A DNA stretch of 64,000 nucleotides from Atherix ibis (GCA_958298945.1 OY282608.1:74200806-74264805); one strand, 5' to 3'; shown: positions 42,064-57,995, counted from the stretch's first letter. Numbers and translations are program-made. Notes: generated from the letters alone by a model not told the origin.

Positions 42064-45000
42064 CCAACAAACAAAGAAACCAACAAACCAACAAGCCAAC
42101 AAACTAACAAACCAAGAAACAAATAAGTCAACAAACCAACAAACCAACAAATCAACAAACCAACAAACCAACAAACCAACAAACCAACAAACCAAAAAAC
42201 GAACAAACGAACAAACCAACAAACGAACAACCAAACAAACAAACAAACCAACAAACGAACAAACCAACAAACGTACAAAACAACAAACCAACAAACCAAC
42301 AAACGAACAAACCAACAAACCAACAAACCAACAAGTCAACAAACGAACAAACCAACAAACCAACAAACCAACAAACCAAGAAAAGAACAAACCAAGAAAC
42401 CAACATACCAACAAACCAACAAACCAACAAACCAACAAACCAACAAACCAACAAACCAACAAACCAACAAACCAACAAACCAACAAACCAACAAACCAAC
42501 AAACCAACAAACCAACAAACCAAGTAACCAACAAACCAACAAACGAACAAACCAACAAACAAACAAACCAACAAACAAACAAACCAACAAACGAACAAAC
42601 CAACAAACTAACAAATCAACAAACCAACAAACCAACATACTAAGAAACGAACAAACCAACAAACCAACAAACCAACAAACCAACAAACCAACAAACTAAC
42701 AAACCAACAAAGCAACAAACCAACAAACCCACAAACCGACAAACCAACAAACCAACAAACCAACAAACAAACAAACCAACAAACCAACAAGCCAACAAGC
42801 CAACAAACCAACAAGCCAACAAGCCAACAAACCAATAAGCCAACAAACGAACAAACCAACAAGCCAACAAGCCAACAAACCAACAAACAAACAAACCTAC
42901 AAACCAACAAACCAACAAACCAACAAACAAACAAACCAACAAACCAACAAACCAACGATCACACAAACATATAAACAAACAAACCAACAAACCAAAAAAC
43001 CGACAAACCAACAAACCAACAAACCAACAAACCAACAAACCAACAAGACAACAAACCAACAAACCAACAAACCAACAAGCCAACAAACCAACAAGCCAAC
43101 AAACGAACAAACCAACAAGCCAACAAACCAAAAAACCAACAAACCTACAAACCAACAAACCAACAAACCAACAAACCAACAAACCAACAAGCCAACAAAC
43201 CAATAAGCCAACAAACGAACAAACCAACAAGCCAACAAGCAAACAAACCAACAAACCAACAAACCAACAAACCAACAAACCAACAAACCAACGAACCAAC
43301 AAACCAACAAACCAACAAACAAACAAACCAACAAACCAACAAACGAACAAACCAACAAACCAAGTAACCAACAAACCAACAAACGAACAAACCAACAAAC
43401 AAACAAACCGACAAACGAACAAACCAACAAACGAACAAACCAACAAACTAACAAACCAACAAACCAACAAACCAACATACTAACAAACGAACAAACCAAC
43501 AAACCAACAAACCAACAAACCAACAAACCAACAAACTAACAAACCAACAAAGCACCAAACCAACAAACCCACAAACCAACAAACCAACAAACCAACAAAC
43601 CAACAAACAAACAAACCAACAAACCAACAAGCCAACAAGCCAACAAACCAACAAGTCAACAAACGAACAAACCAACAAACCAACAAACCAACAAACCAAG
43701 AAAAGAACAAACCAAGAAACCAACATACCAACAAACCAACAAACCAACAAACCAACAAACCAACAAACCAACAAACCAACAAACCAACAAACCAACAAAC
43801 CAACAAACCAACAAACCAACAAACCAACAAACCAACAAACCAAGTAACCAACAAACCAACAAACGAACAAACCAACAAACAAACAAACCAACAAACGAAC
43901 AAACCAACAAACGAACAAACCAACAAACTAACAAATCAACAAACCAACAAACCAACATACTAACAAACGAACAAACCAACAAACCAATAAACCAACAAAC
44001 CAACAAACCAACAAACCAACAAACCAACAAAGCAACAAACCAACAAACCCACAAACCGACAAACCAACAAACCAACAAACCAACAAACAAACAAACCAAC
44101 AAACCAACAAGCCAACAAGCCAACAAACCAACAAGCCAACAAGCCAACAAACCAATAAGCCAACAAACGAACAAACCAACAAGCCAACAAGCCAACAAAC
44201 CAACAAACAAACAAACCTACAAACCAACAAACCAACAAACCAACAAACAAACAAACCAACAAACCAACAAACCAACGATCACACAAACATATAAACAAAC
44301 AAACCAACAAACCAAAAAACCGACAAACCAACAAACCAACAAACCAACAAACCAACAAACCAACAAGACAACAAACCAACAAACCAACAAACCAACAAGC
44401 CAACAAACCAACAAGCCAACAAACGAACAAACCAACAAGCCAACAAACCAAAAAACCAACAAACCTACAAACCAACAAACCAACAAACCAACAAACCAAC
44501 AAACCAACAAGCCAACAAACCAATAAGCCAACAAACGAACAAACCAACAAGCCAACAAGCAAACAAACCAACAAACCAACAAACGAACAACCAAACAAAC
44601 AAACAAACCAACAAACGAACAAACCAACAAACGTACAAAACAACAAACCAACAAACCAACAAACGAACAAACCAACAAACCAACAAACCAACAAGTCAAC
44701 AAACGAACAAACCAACAAACCAACAAACCAACAAACCAAGAAAAGAACAAACCAAGAAACCAACATACCAACAAACCAACAAACCAACAAACCAACAAAC
44801 CAACAAACCAACAAACCAACAAACCAACAAACCAACAAACCAACAAACCAACAAACCAACAAACCAACAAACCAACAAACCAAGTAACCAACAAACCAAC
44901 AAACGAACAAACCAACAAACAAACAAACCAACAAACGAACAAACCAACAAACGAACAAACCAACAAACTAACAAATCAACAAACCAACAAACCAACATAC

Positions 45001-46719
45001 TAACAAACGAACAAACCAACAAACCAACAAACCAACAAACCAACAAACCAACAAACCAACAAACCAACAAAGCAACAAACCAACAAACCAACAAACCAAC
45101 AAACAAACAAACCAACAAACCAACAAGCCAACAAACCAACAAACCGACAAACAAATAAGTCAACAAACCAACAAACCAACAAACCAACAAACCAACAAAC
45201 CAACAAACCAAAAAACGAACAAACGAACATACCAACAAACCAACAAACCAACAAACCAACAAACCGACAAACCAACAAACCAAAAAACCAACAAACCAAC
45301 AACCCAACAAACCAACAAACCAACAAACCAACAAACCAACAAACCAACAAACCAATTAACCAACAAACCAACAAACCAACAAACCAACAAGCCATCAAAC
45401 CAACAAACCAAAAAACGAACAAACCAAGTAACCAACAATCCAACAAACCAAGAAACCAAGAAACCAACAAGCAAACAAACCAACAAACCAACAAACCAAC
45501 AAGACAACAAACCAAAAAATTAACAAACCTACAAACCAACAAACCAACAAACCAACAAACCAACAAACCAACAAGCCAACAAGCCAACAAACCAATAAGC
45601 CAACAAACGAACAAACCAACAAGCCAACAAGCCAACAAACCAACAAACAAACAAACCAACAAACCAACAAACCAACGATCCAACAAACAAATAAACAAAC
45701 AAACCAACAAACCAAAAAACCGACAAACCAACAAACCAACAAACCAACAAACCAACAAGCCAACAAACCAACAAGCCAACAAACGAACAAACCAACAAGC
45801 CAACAAACCAAAAAACCAACAAACCTACAAACCAACAAACCAACAAACCAACAAACCAACAAACCAACAAGCCAACAAACCAATAAGCCAACAAACGAAC
45901 AAACCAACAAGCCAACAAGCAAACAAACCAACAAACCAACAAACCAACAAACCAACAAACCAACAAACCAACAAACCAACAAACAAACAAACAAACAAAC
46001 CAACAAACCAAAAAACCAAAAAACCAACAAACCAACAAACCAATAAACCAACAAACCAACAAGACAACAAACCAAAAAACCAACAAACCAACAAACCAAC
46101 AAACCAACAAACCAACAAACCAACAAACCAACAAGCCAACAAACCAACAAGCCAACAAATCAACAAACCAACAAACCAACAAACCAACGAACCAACAAAC
46201 CAACAAACCAACAAACCAACAAACCAACAAACCAACAAACCAACAAACCAACAAACCAGCAAACAAATAAACCAATAACGAACAAATCAACAAACCAACA
46301 AACCAACAAACCAACAAACCAACAAACCAACAAACTAACAAACCAACAAAGCACCAAACCAACAAACCCACAAACCAACAAACCAACAAACCAACAAACC
46401 AACAAACAAACAAACCAACAAACCAACAAGCCAACAAGCCAACAAACCAACAAGCCAACAAACGAACAAACCAACAAACCAACAAACCAACAAACCAAAA
46501 AAACCAACAAACCAACAAACCAACAAACCAACAAACCAACAAACCAACAAGACAACAAACCAAAAAACCAACAAACCAACAAACCATTAAACCAACAAAC
46601 CAGCAAAACAACAAACCAACAAGCCAACAAACCAACAAGCCAACAAATCAACAAACCAACAAACCAACAAACAAACGAACCAACAAACCAACAAACCAAC
46701 AAACCAACAAACCAACAAA
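42064..46719. repeat. About 4.7-kb tandem duplication, copy 1
   Basis: This block is repeated directly downstream. Marker pairs are AACCAAACAAAC at 42229 and 46885 (4656), GATCACAC at 42957 and 47629 (4672) and at 44277 and 48957 (4680), the cassette at 45428 and 50123 (4695), and CAGCAAACAAATAAACC at about 46257 and 50992 (4735). The rising offset shows several small gains in the second copy, or losses here. Internally, GATCACAC recurs at 1320 bp here and 1328 bp in the other copy. Confidence 0.85.
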
Positions 46720-49700
46720 CCAACAAACAAAGAAACCAACAAACCAACAAGCCAACAAACTAACAAACCAAGAAACAAATAAGTCAACAAACCAACAAAC
46801 CAACAAATCAACAAACCAACAAACCAACAAACCAACAAACCAACAAACCAAAAAACGAACAAACGAACAAACCAACAAACGAACAACCAAACAAACAAAC
46901 AAACCAACAAACGAACAAACCAACAAACGTACAAAACAACAAACCAACAAACCAACAAACGAACAAACCAACAAACCAACAAACCAACAAGTCAACAAAC
47001 GAACAAACCAACAAACCAACAAACCAACAAACCAAGAAAAGAACAAACCAAGAAACCAACATACCAACAAACCAACAAACCAACAAACCAACAAACCAAC
47101 AAACCAACAAACCAACAAACCAACAAACCAACAAACCAACAAACCAACAAACCAACAAACCAACAAACCAACAAACCAACAAACCAACAAACCAAGGAAC
47201 CAACAAACCAACAAACCAACAAACCAACAAACAAACAAACCAACAAACGAACAAACCAACAAACGAACAAACCAACAAACTAACAAATCAACAAACCAAC
47301 AAACCAACATACTAAGAAACGAACAAACCAACAAACCAACAAACCAACAAACCAACAAACCAACAAACCAACAAACCAACAAAGCAACAAACCAACAAAC
47401 CCACAAACCGACAAACCAACAAACCAACAAACCAACAAACAAACAAACCAACAAACCAACAAGCCAACAAGCCAACAAACCAACAAGCCAACAAGCCAAC
47501 AAACCAATAAGCCAACAAACGAACAAACCAACAAGCCAACAAGCCAACAAACCAACAAACAAACAAACCTACAAACCAACAAACCAACAAACCAACAAAC
47601 AAACAAACCAACAAACCAACAAACCAACGATCACACAAACATATAAACAAACAAACCAACAAACCAAAAAACCGACAAACCAACAAACCAACAAACCAAC
47701 AAACCAACAAACCAACAAGACAACAAACCAACAAACCAACAAACCAACAAGCCAACAAACCAACAAGCCAACAAACGAACAAACCAACAAGCCAACAAAC
47801 CAAAAAACCAACAAACCTACAAACCAACAAACCAACAAACCAACAAACCAACAAACCAACAAGCCAACAAACCAATAAGCCAACAAACGAACAAACCAAC
47901 AAGCCAACAAGCAAACAAACCAACAAACCAACAAACCAACAAACCAACAAACCAACAAACCAACGAACCAACAAACCAACAAACCAACAAACAAACAAAC
48001 CAACAAACCAACAAACGAACAAACCAACAAACCAAGTAACCAACAAACCAACAAACGAACAAACCAACAAACAAACAAACCAACAAACGAACAAACCAAC
48101 AAACGAACAAACCAACAAACTAACAAACCAACAAACCAACAAACCAACATACTAACAAACGAACAAACCAACAAACCAACAAACCAACAAACCAACAAAC
48201 CAACAAACTAACAAACCAACAAAGCACCAAACCAACAAACCCACAAACCAACAAACCAACAAACCAACAAACCAACAAACAAACAAACCAACAAACCAAC
48301 AAGCCAACAAGCCAACAAACCAACAAGTCAACAAACGAACAAACCAACAAACCAACAAACCAACAAACCAAGAAAAGAACAAACCAAGAAACCAACATAC
48401 CAACAAACCAACAAACCAACAAACCAACAAACCAACAAACCAACAAACCAACAAACCAACAAACCAACAAACCAACAAACCAACAAACCAACAAACCAAC
48501 AAACCAACAAACCAAGTAACCAACAAACCAACAAACGAACAAACCAACAAACAAACAAACCAACAAACGAACAAACCAACAAACGAACAAACCAACAAAC
48601 TAACAAATCAACAAACCAACAAACCAACATACTAACAAACGAACAAACCAACAAACCAACAAACCAACAAACCAACAAACCAACAAACCAACAAACCAAC
48701 AAAGCAACAAACCAACAAACCCACAAACCGACAAACCAACAAACCAACAAACCAACAAACAAACAAACCAACAAACCAACAAGCCAACAAGCCAACAAAC
48801 CAACAAGCCAACAAGCCAACAAACCAATAAGCCAACAAACGAACAAACCAACAAGCCAACAAGCCAACAAACCAACAAACAAACAAACCTACAAACCAAC
48901 AAACCAACAAACCAACAAACCAACAAACAAACAAACCAACAAACCAACAAACCAACGATCACACAAACATATAAACAAACAAACCAACAAACCAAAAAAC
49001 CGACAAACCAACAAACCAACAAACCAACAAACCAACAAACCAACAAGACAACAAACCAACAAACCAACAAACCAACAAGCCAACAAACCAACAAGCCAAC
49101 AAACGAACAAACCAACAAGCCAACAAACCAAAAAACCAACAAACCTACAAACCAACAAACCAACAAACCAACAAACCAACAAACCAACAAGCCAACAAAC
49201 CAATAAGCCAACAAACGAACAAACCAACAAGCCAACAAGCAAACAAACAACAAACCAACAAACGAACAACCAAACAAACAAACAAACCAACAAACGAACA
49301 AACCAACAAACGTACAAAACAACAAACCAACAAACCAACAAACGAACAAACCAACAAACCAACAAACCAACAAGTCAACAAACGAACAAACCAACAAACC
49401 AACAAACCAACAAACCAAGAAAAGAACAAACCAAGAAACCAACATACCAACAAACCAACAAACCAACAAACCAACAAACCAACAAACCAACAAACCAACA
49501 AACCAACAAACCAACAAACCAACAAACCAACAAACCAACAAACCAACAAACCAACAAACCAACAAACCAACAAACCAAGTAACCAACAAACCAACAAACG
49601 AACAAACCAACAAACAAACAAACCAACAAACGAACAAACCAACAAACGAACAAACCAACAAACTAACAAATCAACAAACCAACAAACCAACATACTAACA

Positions 49701-51015
49701 AACGAACAAACCAACAAACCAACAAACCAACAAACCAACAAACCAACAAACCAACAAACCAACAAAGCAACAAACCAACAAACCAACAAACCAACAAACA
49801 AACAAACCAACAAACCAACAAGCCAACAAACCAACAAACCGACAAACAAATAAGTCAACAAACCAACAAACCAACAAACCAACAAACCAACAAACCAACA
49901 AACCAAAAAACGAACAAACGAACATACCAACAAACCAACAAACCAACAAACCAACAAACCGACAAACCAACAAACCAAAAAACCAACAAACCAACAACCC
50001 AACAAACCAACAAACCAACAAACCAACAAACCAACAAACCAACAAACCAATTAACCAACAAACCAACAAACCAACAAACCAACAAGCCATCAAACCAACA
50101 AACCAAAAAACGAACAAACCAAGTAACCAACAATCCAACAAACCAAGAAACCAAGAAACCAACAAGCAAACAAACCAACAAACCAACAAACCAACAAGAC
50201 AACAAACCAAAAAACTAACAAACCTACAAACCAACAAACCAACAAACCAACAAACCAACAAACCAACAAGCCAACAAGCCAACAAACAAACAAACCAACA
50301 AGCCAACAAGCCAACAAACCAACAAACAAACAAACCAACAAACCAACAAACCAACGATCCAACAAACAAATAAACAAACAAACCAACAAACCAAAAAACC
50401 GACAAACCAACAAACCAAAAAACCAACAAACCAACAAACCAACAAGACAACAAACCAACAAACCAACAAACCAACAAGCCAACAAACCAACAAGCCAACA
50501 AACGAACAAACCAACAAGCCAACAAACCAAAAAACCAACAAACCTACAAACCAACAAACCAACAAACCAACAAACCAACAAACCAACAAGCCAACAAACC
50601 AATAAGCCAACAAACGAACAAACCAACAAGCCAACAAGCAAACAAACCAACAAACCAACAAACCAACACACCAACAAACCAACAAACCAACAAACCAACA
50701 AACCAACAAACAAACAAACAAACAAACCAACAAACCAAAAAACCAAAAAACCAACAAACCAACAAACCAATAAACCAACAAACCAACAAGACAACAAACC
50801 AAAAAACCAACAAACCAACAAACCAACAAACCAACAAACCAACAAACCAACAAACCAACAAGCCAACAAACCAACAAGCCAACAAATCAACAAACCAACA
50901 AACCAACAAACCAACGAACCAACAAACCAACAAACCAACAAACCAACAAACCAACAAACCAACAAACCAACAAACCAACAAACCAACAAACCAGCAAACA
51001 AATAAACCAATAACG
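46720..51015. repeat. About 4.7-kb tandem duplication, copy 2
   Basis: This is the second copy of block 42064-46719. It ends near 51015, before the full length is reached. Its first part also matches 39.3-40.8 kb, so at least three related copies of that part exist. The cassette at 50123 shares with 45428 the flanking AAAAAACGAACAAACC in place of the usual AAAAAACAAACAAACC. Confidence 0.85.
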
Positions 51016-53600
51016 AACAAATCAACAAACCAACAAACCAACAAACCAACAAACAAACAAACCAAAAAACCAACAAACCAACAAACCAGCAAACTAACAA
51101 GCCGACAAGCCAACAAACCAACAAGCCAACAAACGAACAAACCAACAAACCAACAAACCAACAAACAAATAAACAAACAAACCAACAAAACAACAAGTCA
51201 ACAAACGAACAAACCAACAAACCAACAAACCAACAAACCAACAACCAACAAACTAACAAAACAGGAAACCAACAAACCAACGAACCAATAAACCAACAAA
51301 CAAAAAAACCAACAAACCAACAAACCAACAAACCAACAAACCAACAAACCAACAAACCAACAGGCCAACAAACCAACAAACCAACAAACCAACAAACCAA
51401 CAAACCAAGTAACCAACAAACCAACAAGCAAACAAACCAACAAACCAACAAACCAACAAGACAACAAACCAAAAAACCAACAAACCTACAAACCAACAAA
51501 CCAACAAACCAACAAACCAACAAACCAACAAGCCAACAAACCAATAAGCCAAAAAACGAACAAACCAACAAGCCAACAAGCCAACAAACCAACAAACCAA
51601 CAAACCAACAAACCAACAAACCAACGAACCAACAAACAAACAAACAAACAAACCAACAAACCAAAAGAACCGACAAACCAATAAACCAACAAACCAACAA
51701 ACCAACAACACAACAAACCAACAAACCAACAAACAAATAAACCAACAAACGAACAAATCAACAAACCAACAAACCAATAAATCAACAAACAAACAAACCA
51801 AAAAACCAACAAACCAACAAACCTGCAAACTAAAAAGCCGACAAGCCAACATACCAATAAGCCAACAAACGAACAAACCAACAAACCAACAAACAAATAA
51901 ACCAACAAACCAACAAAACAACAAGTCAACAAACGAACAAACCAACAAACCAACAAACCAACAAACCAACAACCAACAAACTAACAAACCAGGAAACCAA
52001 CAAACCAACGAACCAATAAACCAACTAACCAAAAAACCAACAAACCAACAAACCAACAAACCAACAAACCAACAAACCAACAGGCCAACAAACCAACAAA
52101 CCAAGTAACCAACAAATTAACAAACGAACAAACAAACAAACAAACAAACCAACAAACGAACAAACCAACAAACGAACAAAACAACAAACTAACAAACCAA
52201 CAAACGAACAAACCAACAAACCAACAAACCAACAAGTCAACAAACGAACAAACCAACAAACCAACAAACCAACAAACCAACAAACGAACAAACCAAGAAA
52301 CCAACAAACCAACAAACCAACAACCCAAAAAACCAACAAACCAACAAACTAACATACCAACAAAACAACAAACCAACAAACCCACAAACCAACAAACCAA
52401 CAAACCAACAAACCAACAAACCAACAAACCAACAAACCAACAAACCAACGAACCAAGTAACCAACAAACCAACAAACGAACAAACCAACAAACAAACAAA
52501 CCAACAAACGAACAAACCAACAAACGAACAAACCAACAAACTAACAAACCAACAAACCAACAAACCAACAAAGCAACAAACCAACAAACCCACAAACTAA
52601 CAAACCAACAAACCAACAAACCAACAAACCAACAAACCAACAAAGCAACAAACCAACAAACCCACAAACTAACAAACCAACAAACCAACAAGCTAACAAG
52701 CCAACAAACCAACAAGCCAACAAACGAACAAACCAACAAACCAACAAACCAAAAAAACCAACAAACCAACAAACCAACAAACCAACAAACCAACAAACCA
52801 ACAAACCAACAAACCAACAAACCAACAAACCAACAAACCAACAAACCAACAAGACAACAAACCAAAAAACCAACAAACCAACAAACCAACAAGCCAACAA
52901 ACCAACAAACCAACAAACCAACAAACCAACAAACCAACAAACCAACAAACCAACAAACCAAAAAACGAACAAACCAACAAACCAACAAACCAACAAGCCA
53001 ACAAACCAACAAACCAACAAACCAACAAACCAACAAACCAACAAACCAACAAACCAACAAACCAACAAACTAACAAACCAACAAACCAACAAACCAATAA
53101 ACCAACAAACCAACAAACCAACAACCCAACAAACCAACAAGCCAACAAACCAACAAACGAACAAACCAACAAACCAATTAGTCAACAAACAAACAAACCA
53201 ACAAACCAACAAACGAAAAAACCAAGAAACCAACAAACCAACAAACCAACAAACCAACAACCCAACAAACCAACAAACCAACAAACCAACAAACCAACAT
53301 ACCAAGAAAACAACAAACCAACAAACCAACAAACCAACAAACCAACAAACCAACAAACCAACAAACCAACAAACCAACAAACCAACAAACCAACAAACCA
53401 ACAAACGAACAAACCAACAAACGAACAAAACAACAAACTAACAAACCAACAAACGAACAAACCAACAAACCAACAAACCAACAAGTCAACAAACGAACAA
53501 ACCAACAAACCAACAAACCAACAAACCAACAAACGAACAAACCAAGAAACCAACAAACCAACAAACCATCAAACCAACAACCCAAAAAACCAACAAACCA
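51016..53600. repeat. Segmental duplication E, copy 1 (partner at 61.4-64.0 kb)
   Basis: The order of variants is repeated at about 61.4-64.0 kb. Marker pairs are CAGGAAACC at 51262 and 61488 (10226) and at 51990 and 62648 (10658), AAAAGAACC at 51663 and 61881 (10218), GTAACCAACAAATTAAC at 52105 and 62771 (10666), CGAACCAAGTAACC with GTAACC at 52456 and 62979 (10523), and CCAATTAGTC at 53174 and 63624 (10450). The changing offset shows several internal gains and losses of tens to hundreds of bases. No gene is present. Confidence 0.8.
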
Positions 53601-55919
53601 ACAAACCAACAAACCAACATACCAACAAAACAACAAACCAACAAACCCACAAACCAACAAACCAACAAACCAATAAACCAACAAACCAACAAACCAACAA
53701 ACCAACAAACCAACAAAGCAACAAACCAACAAACCAAAAAACGAACAAACGAACAAACCAACAAACCAACAAACCAACAAACCAACAAACCGACAAACCA
53801 ACAAACCAAAAAACCAACAAACCAACAAAGCAACAAACCAACAAACCCACAAACTAACAAACCAACAAACCAACAAACCAACAAACAAACAAACCAACAA
53901 ACCAACAAGCCAACAAGCCAACAAACCAACAAGCCAACAAACGAACAAACACACAAACCAACAAACCAAAAAAACCAACAAACCAACAAACCAACAAACC
54001 AACAAACCAACAAACCAACAAACCAACAAACCAACAAACCAACAAGACAACAAACCAACAAGTCAACAAACCAATAAGCCAACGAATCGACAAACCAACA
54101 AACCAACAAACAAACGAACCAACAAAACAACAAACCAACAAACCAACAAACCAACAAACCAACAAACAAATAAACCAACAAACCAACAAATCAACAAACC
54201 AACAAACCAGTCAACCAACAAACCAAAAAACCAACAAACCAACAAATCAACAAACCAACGAACCAACAAACCAACAAGCCGACAAGCCAACAAACCAACA
54301 AGCCAACAAACGAACAAACCAACAAACCAACAAACCAACAAACAAATAAACCATCAAACCAACAAACCAAGAAATCAACAAACGAACAAACCAACAAACC
54401 AACTAAACAACAAACCAACAAACTAACAAACCAAGAAACCAACAAACCAACAAACCGGCAAACCAGCAAACGAACAAAACAACAAACCAACAAATGAACA
54501 AACCAACAAACCAACAAACCAACAAATCAACAAACGAACAAACCAACAAACCAACAAACCAACAAACCAACAAACCAACAAACCAAGAAACCAACAAACC
54601 AACAAACCAACAAACCAACAAACCAACAACCCAACAAACCAACAAACCAACAAACCAGCAAAACAACAAACCAACAAGCCAACAAACCAACAAGCCAACA
54701 AATCAACAAACCAACAAACCAACAAACAAACGAACCAACAAACCAACAAACCAACAAACCAACAAACCAACAAACCAACAAACAAAGAAACCAACAAACC
54801 AACAAGCCAACAAACTAACAAACCAAGAAACAAATAAGTCAACAAACCAACAAACCAACAAATCAACAAACCAACAAACCAACAAACCAACAAACCAACA
54901 AACCAAAAAACGAACAAACGAACAAACCAACAAACGAACAACCAAACAAACAAACAAACCAACAAACGAACAAACCAATAAACGAACAAAACAACAAACC
55001 AACAAACCAACAAACGAACAAACCAACAAACCAACAAACCAACAAGTCAACAAACGAACAAACCAACAAACCAACAAACCAACAAACCAAGAAAAGAACA
55101 AACCAAGAAACCAACAAACCAACAAACCAACAAACCAACAACCCAACAAACCAACAAACCAACAAACCAATAAACCAACATACCAACAAACCAACAAACC
55201 AACAAACCAACAAACCAACAAACCAACAAACCAACAAACCAACAAACCAACAAACCAACAAACCAACAAACCAACAAACCAAGTAACCAACAAACCAACA
55301 AACGAACAAACCAACAAACAAACAAACCAACAAACGAACAAACCAACAAACGAACAAACCAACAAACTAACAAACCAACAAACCAACAAACCAACATACT
55401 AACAAACGAACAAACCAACAAACCAACAAACCAACAAACCAACAAACCAACAAACCAACAAACCAACAAAGCAACAAACCAACAAACCCACAAACCGACA
55501 AACCAACAAACCAACAAACCAACAAACAAACAAACCAACAAACCAACAAGCCAACAAGCCAACAAACCAACAAGCCAACAAACGAACAAACCAACAAACC
55601 AACAAACCAACAAACCAAAAAAACCAACAAACCAACAAACCAACAAACCAACAAACCAACAAACCAACAAGACAACAAACCAAAAAACCAACAAATCAAC
55701 AAACCAACAAACCAACAAACCAGCAAAAGAACAAACCAATAAGCCAACAAACCAACAAGCCAACAAATCAACAAACCAACAAACCAACAAACAAACGAAC
55801 CAACAAACCAACAAACCAACAAACCAACAAACCAACAAACCAACAAACCAACAAACCAACAAATAAACAAACCAACAAACCAACAAGCCAACAAACCAAC
55901 AAACCGACAAACAAATAAG
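53601..55919. repeat. Mosaic satellite segment
   Basis: This is 8-bp satellite with no gene. AACCAAACAAAC at 54940 links 54.4-55.4 kb to 36.5-37.3 kb and to the 39-49 kb blocks. ATG-creating AAATGAAC is at about 54492. The + strand frame beginning there (54494-55402) is a shadow of the satellite. Confidence 0.7.
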
Positions 55920-57995
55920 TCAACAAACCAACAAACCAACAAACCAACAAACCAACAAACCAACAAACCAAAAAACGAACAAACGAACAAACCAACAAAC
56001 CAACAAACCAACAAACCAACAAACCGACAAACCAACAAACCAAAAAACCAACAAACCAACAACCCAACAAACCAACAAACCAACAAACCAACAAACCAAC
56101 AAACCAACAAACCAATTAACCAACAAACCAACAAACCAACAAACCAACAAGCCAACAAACCAACAAACCAAAAAACAAACAAACCAAGTAACCAACAATC
56201 CAACAAACCAAGAAACCAAGAAACCAACAAGCAAACAAACCAACAAACCAACAAACCAACAAGACAACAAACCAAAAAACTAACAAACCTACAAACCAAC
56301 AAACCAACAAACCAACAAACCAACAAACCAACAAGCCAACAAGCCAACAAACTAATAAGCCAACAAACGAACAAACCAACAAGCCAACAAGCCAACAAAC
56401 CAACAAACAAACAAACCAACAAACCAACAAACCAACGATCCAACAAACAAATAAACAAACAAACCAACAAACCAAAAAACCGACAAACCAACAAACCAAC
56501 AAACCAACAAACCAACAAACCAACAAGACAACAAACCAACAAACCAACAAACCAACAAGCCAACAAACCAACAAGCCAACAAACGAACAAACCAACAAGC
56601 CAACAAACCAAAAAACCAACAAACCTACAAACCAACAAACCAACAAACCAACAAACCAACAAACCAACAAGCCAACAAACCAATAAGCCAACAAACGAAC
56701 AAACCAACAAGCCAACAAGCAAACAAACCAACAAACCAACAAACCAACAAACCAACAAACCAACAAACCAACAAACCAACAAACCAACAAACAAACAAAC
56801 AAACAAACCAACAAACCAAAAAACCAAAAAACCAACAAACCAACAAACCAATAAACCAACAAACCAACAAGACAACAAACCAAAAAACCAACAAACCAAC
56901 AAACCAACAAACCAACAAACCAACAAACCAACAAACCAACAAACCAACAAGCCAACAAACCAACAAGCCAACAAATCAACAAACCAACAAACCAACAAAC
57001 CAACGAACCAACAAACCAACAAACCAACAAACCAACAAACCAACAAATCAACAAACCAACAAACCAACAAACCAACAAACAAACAAACCAAAACACCAAC
57101 AAACCAACAAACCAGCAAACTAACAAGCCGACAAGCCAACAAACCAACAAGCCAACAAACGAACAAACCAACAAACCAACAAACCAACAAACAAATAAAC
57201 AGACAAACCAACAAAACAACAAGTCAACAAACGAACAAACCAACAAACCAACAAACCAACAAACCAACAACCAACAAACTAACAAAACAGGAAACCAACA
57301 AACCAACGAACCAATAAACCAACTAACCAAAAAACCAACAAACCAACAAACCAACAAACCAACAAACCAACAAACCAACAAACCAACAGGCCAACAAACC
57401 AACAAACCAACAAACCAACAAACCAACAAACCAAGTAACCAACAAACCAACAAGCAAACAAACCAACAAACCAACAAACCAACAAGACAACAAACCAAAA
57501 AACCAACAAACCTACAAACCAACAAACCAACAAACCAACAAACCAACAAACCAACAAGCCAACAAACCAATAAGCCAAAAAACGAACAAACCAACAAGCC
57601 AACAAGCCAACAAACCAACAAACCAACAAACCAACAAACCAACAAACCAACAAACCAACAAACAAACAAACAAACAAACCAAAAGAACAAACGAACAAAC
57701 CAACAAACCAACAAACCAACAAACCAACAAACCGACAAACCAACAAACCAAAAAACCAACAAACCAACAACCCAACAAACCAACAAACCAACAAACCAAC
57801 AAACCAACAAACCAACAAACCAATTAACCAACAAACCAACAAACCAACAAACCAACAAGCCAACAAACCAAGAAACCAAGAAACCAACAAGCAAACAAAC
57901 CAACAAACCAACAAACCAACAAGACAACAAACCAACAAACAAACAAACCAACAAACCAACAAGCCAACAAACCAACAAACCGACAAACAAATAAG
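55920..57995. repeat. 2076/2124-bp higher-order repeat, copy 1 (2076 bp)
   Basis: This is the first of three adjacent copies. The marker GATCCAAC is at 56437, 58513 and 60637, the cassette at 56188, 58264 and 60388, and CAGGAAACC at 57288, 59364 and 61488. The spacings are 2076 and 2124 bp throughout. This copy is 48 bp shorter because six units holding a second cassette anchor are missing near 57870. Phase boundaries are arbitrary. Confidence 0.93.

Noticed and set aside
54494..55402. 302-codon + strand frame starting at ATG (Thr/Asn/Gln/Lys/Pro-rich), and shorter ones at 11100, 14189, 15516, 17028, 18339, 21654 and 29244
   Set aside because: Same satellite read on the other strand. The ATGs are single-base variants of common units, and copies at equivalent HOR positions behave alike. 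No sign of coding.
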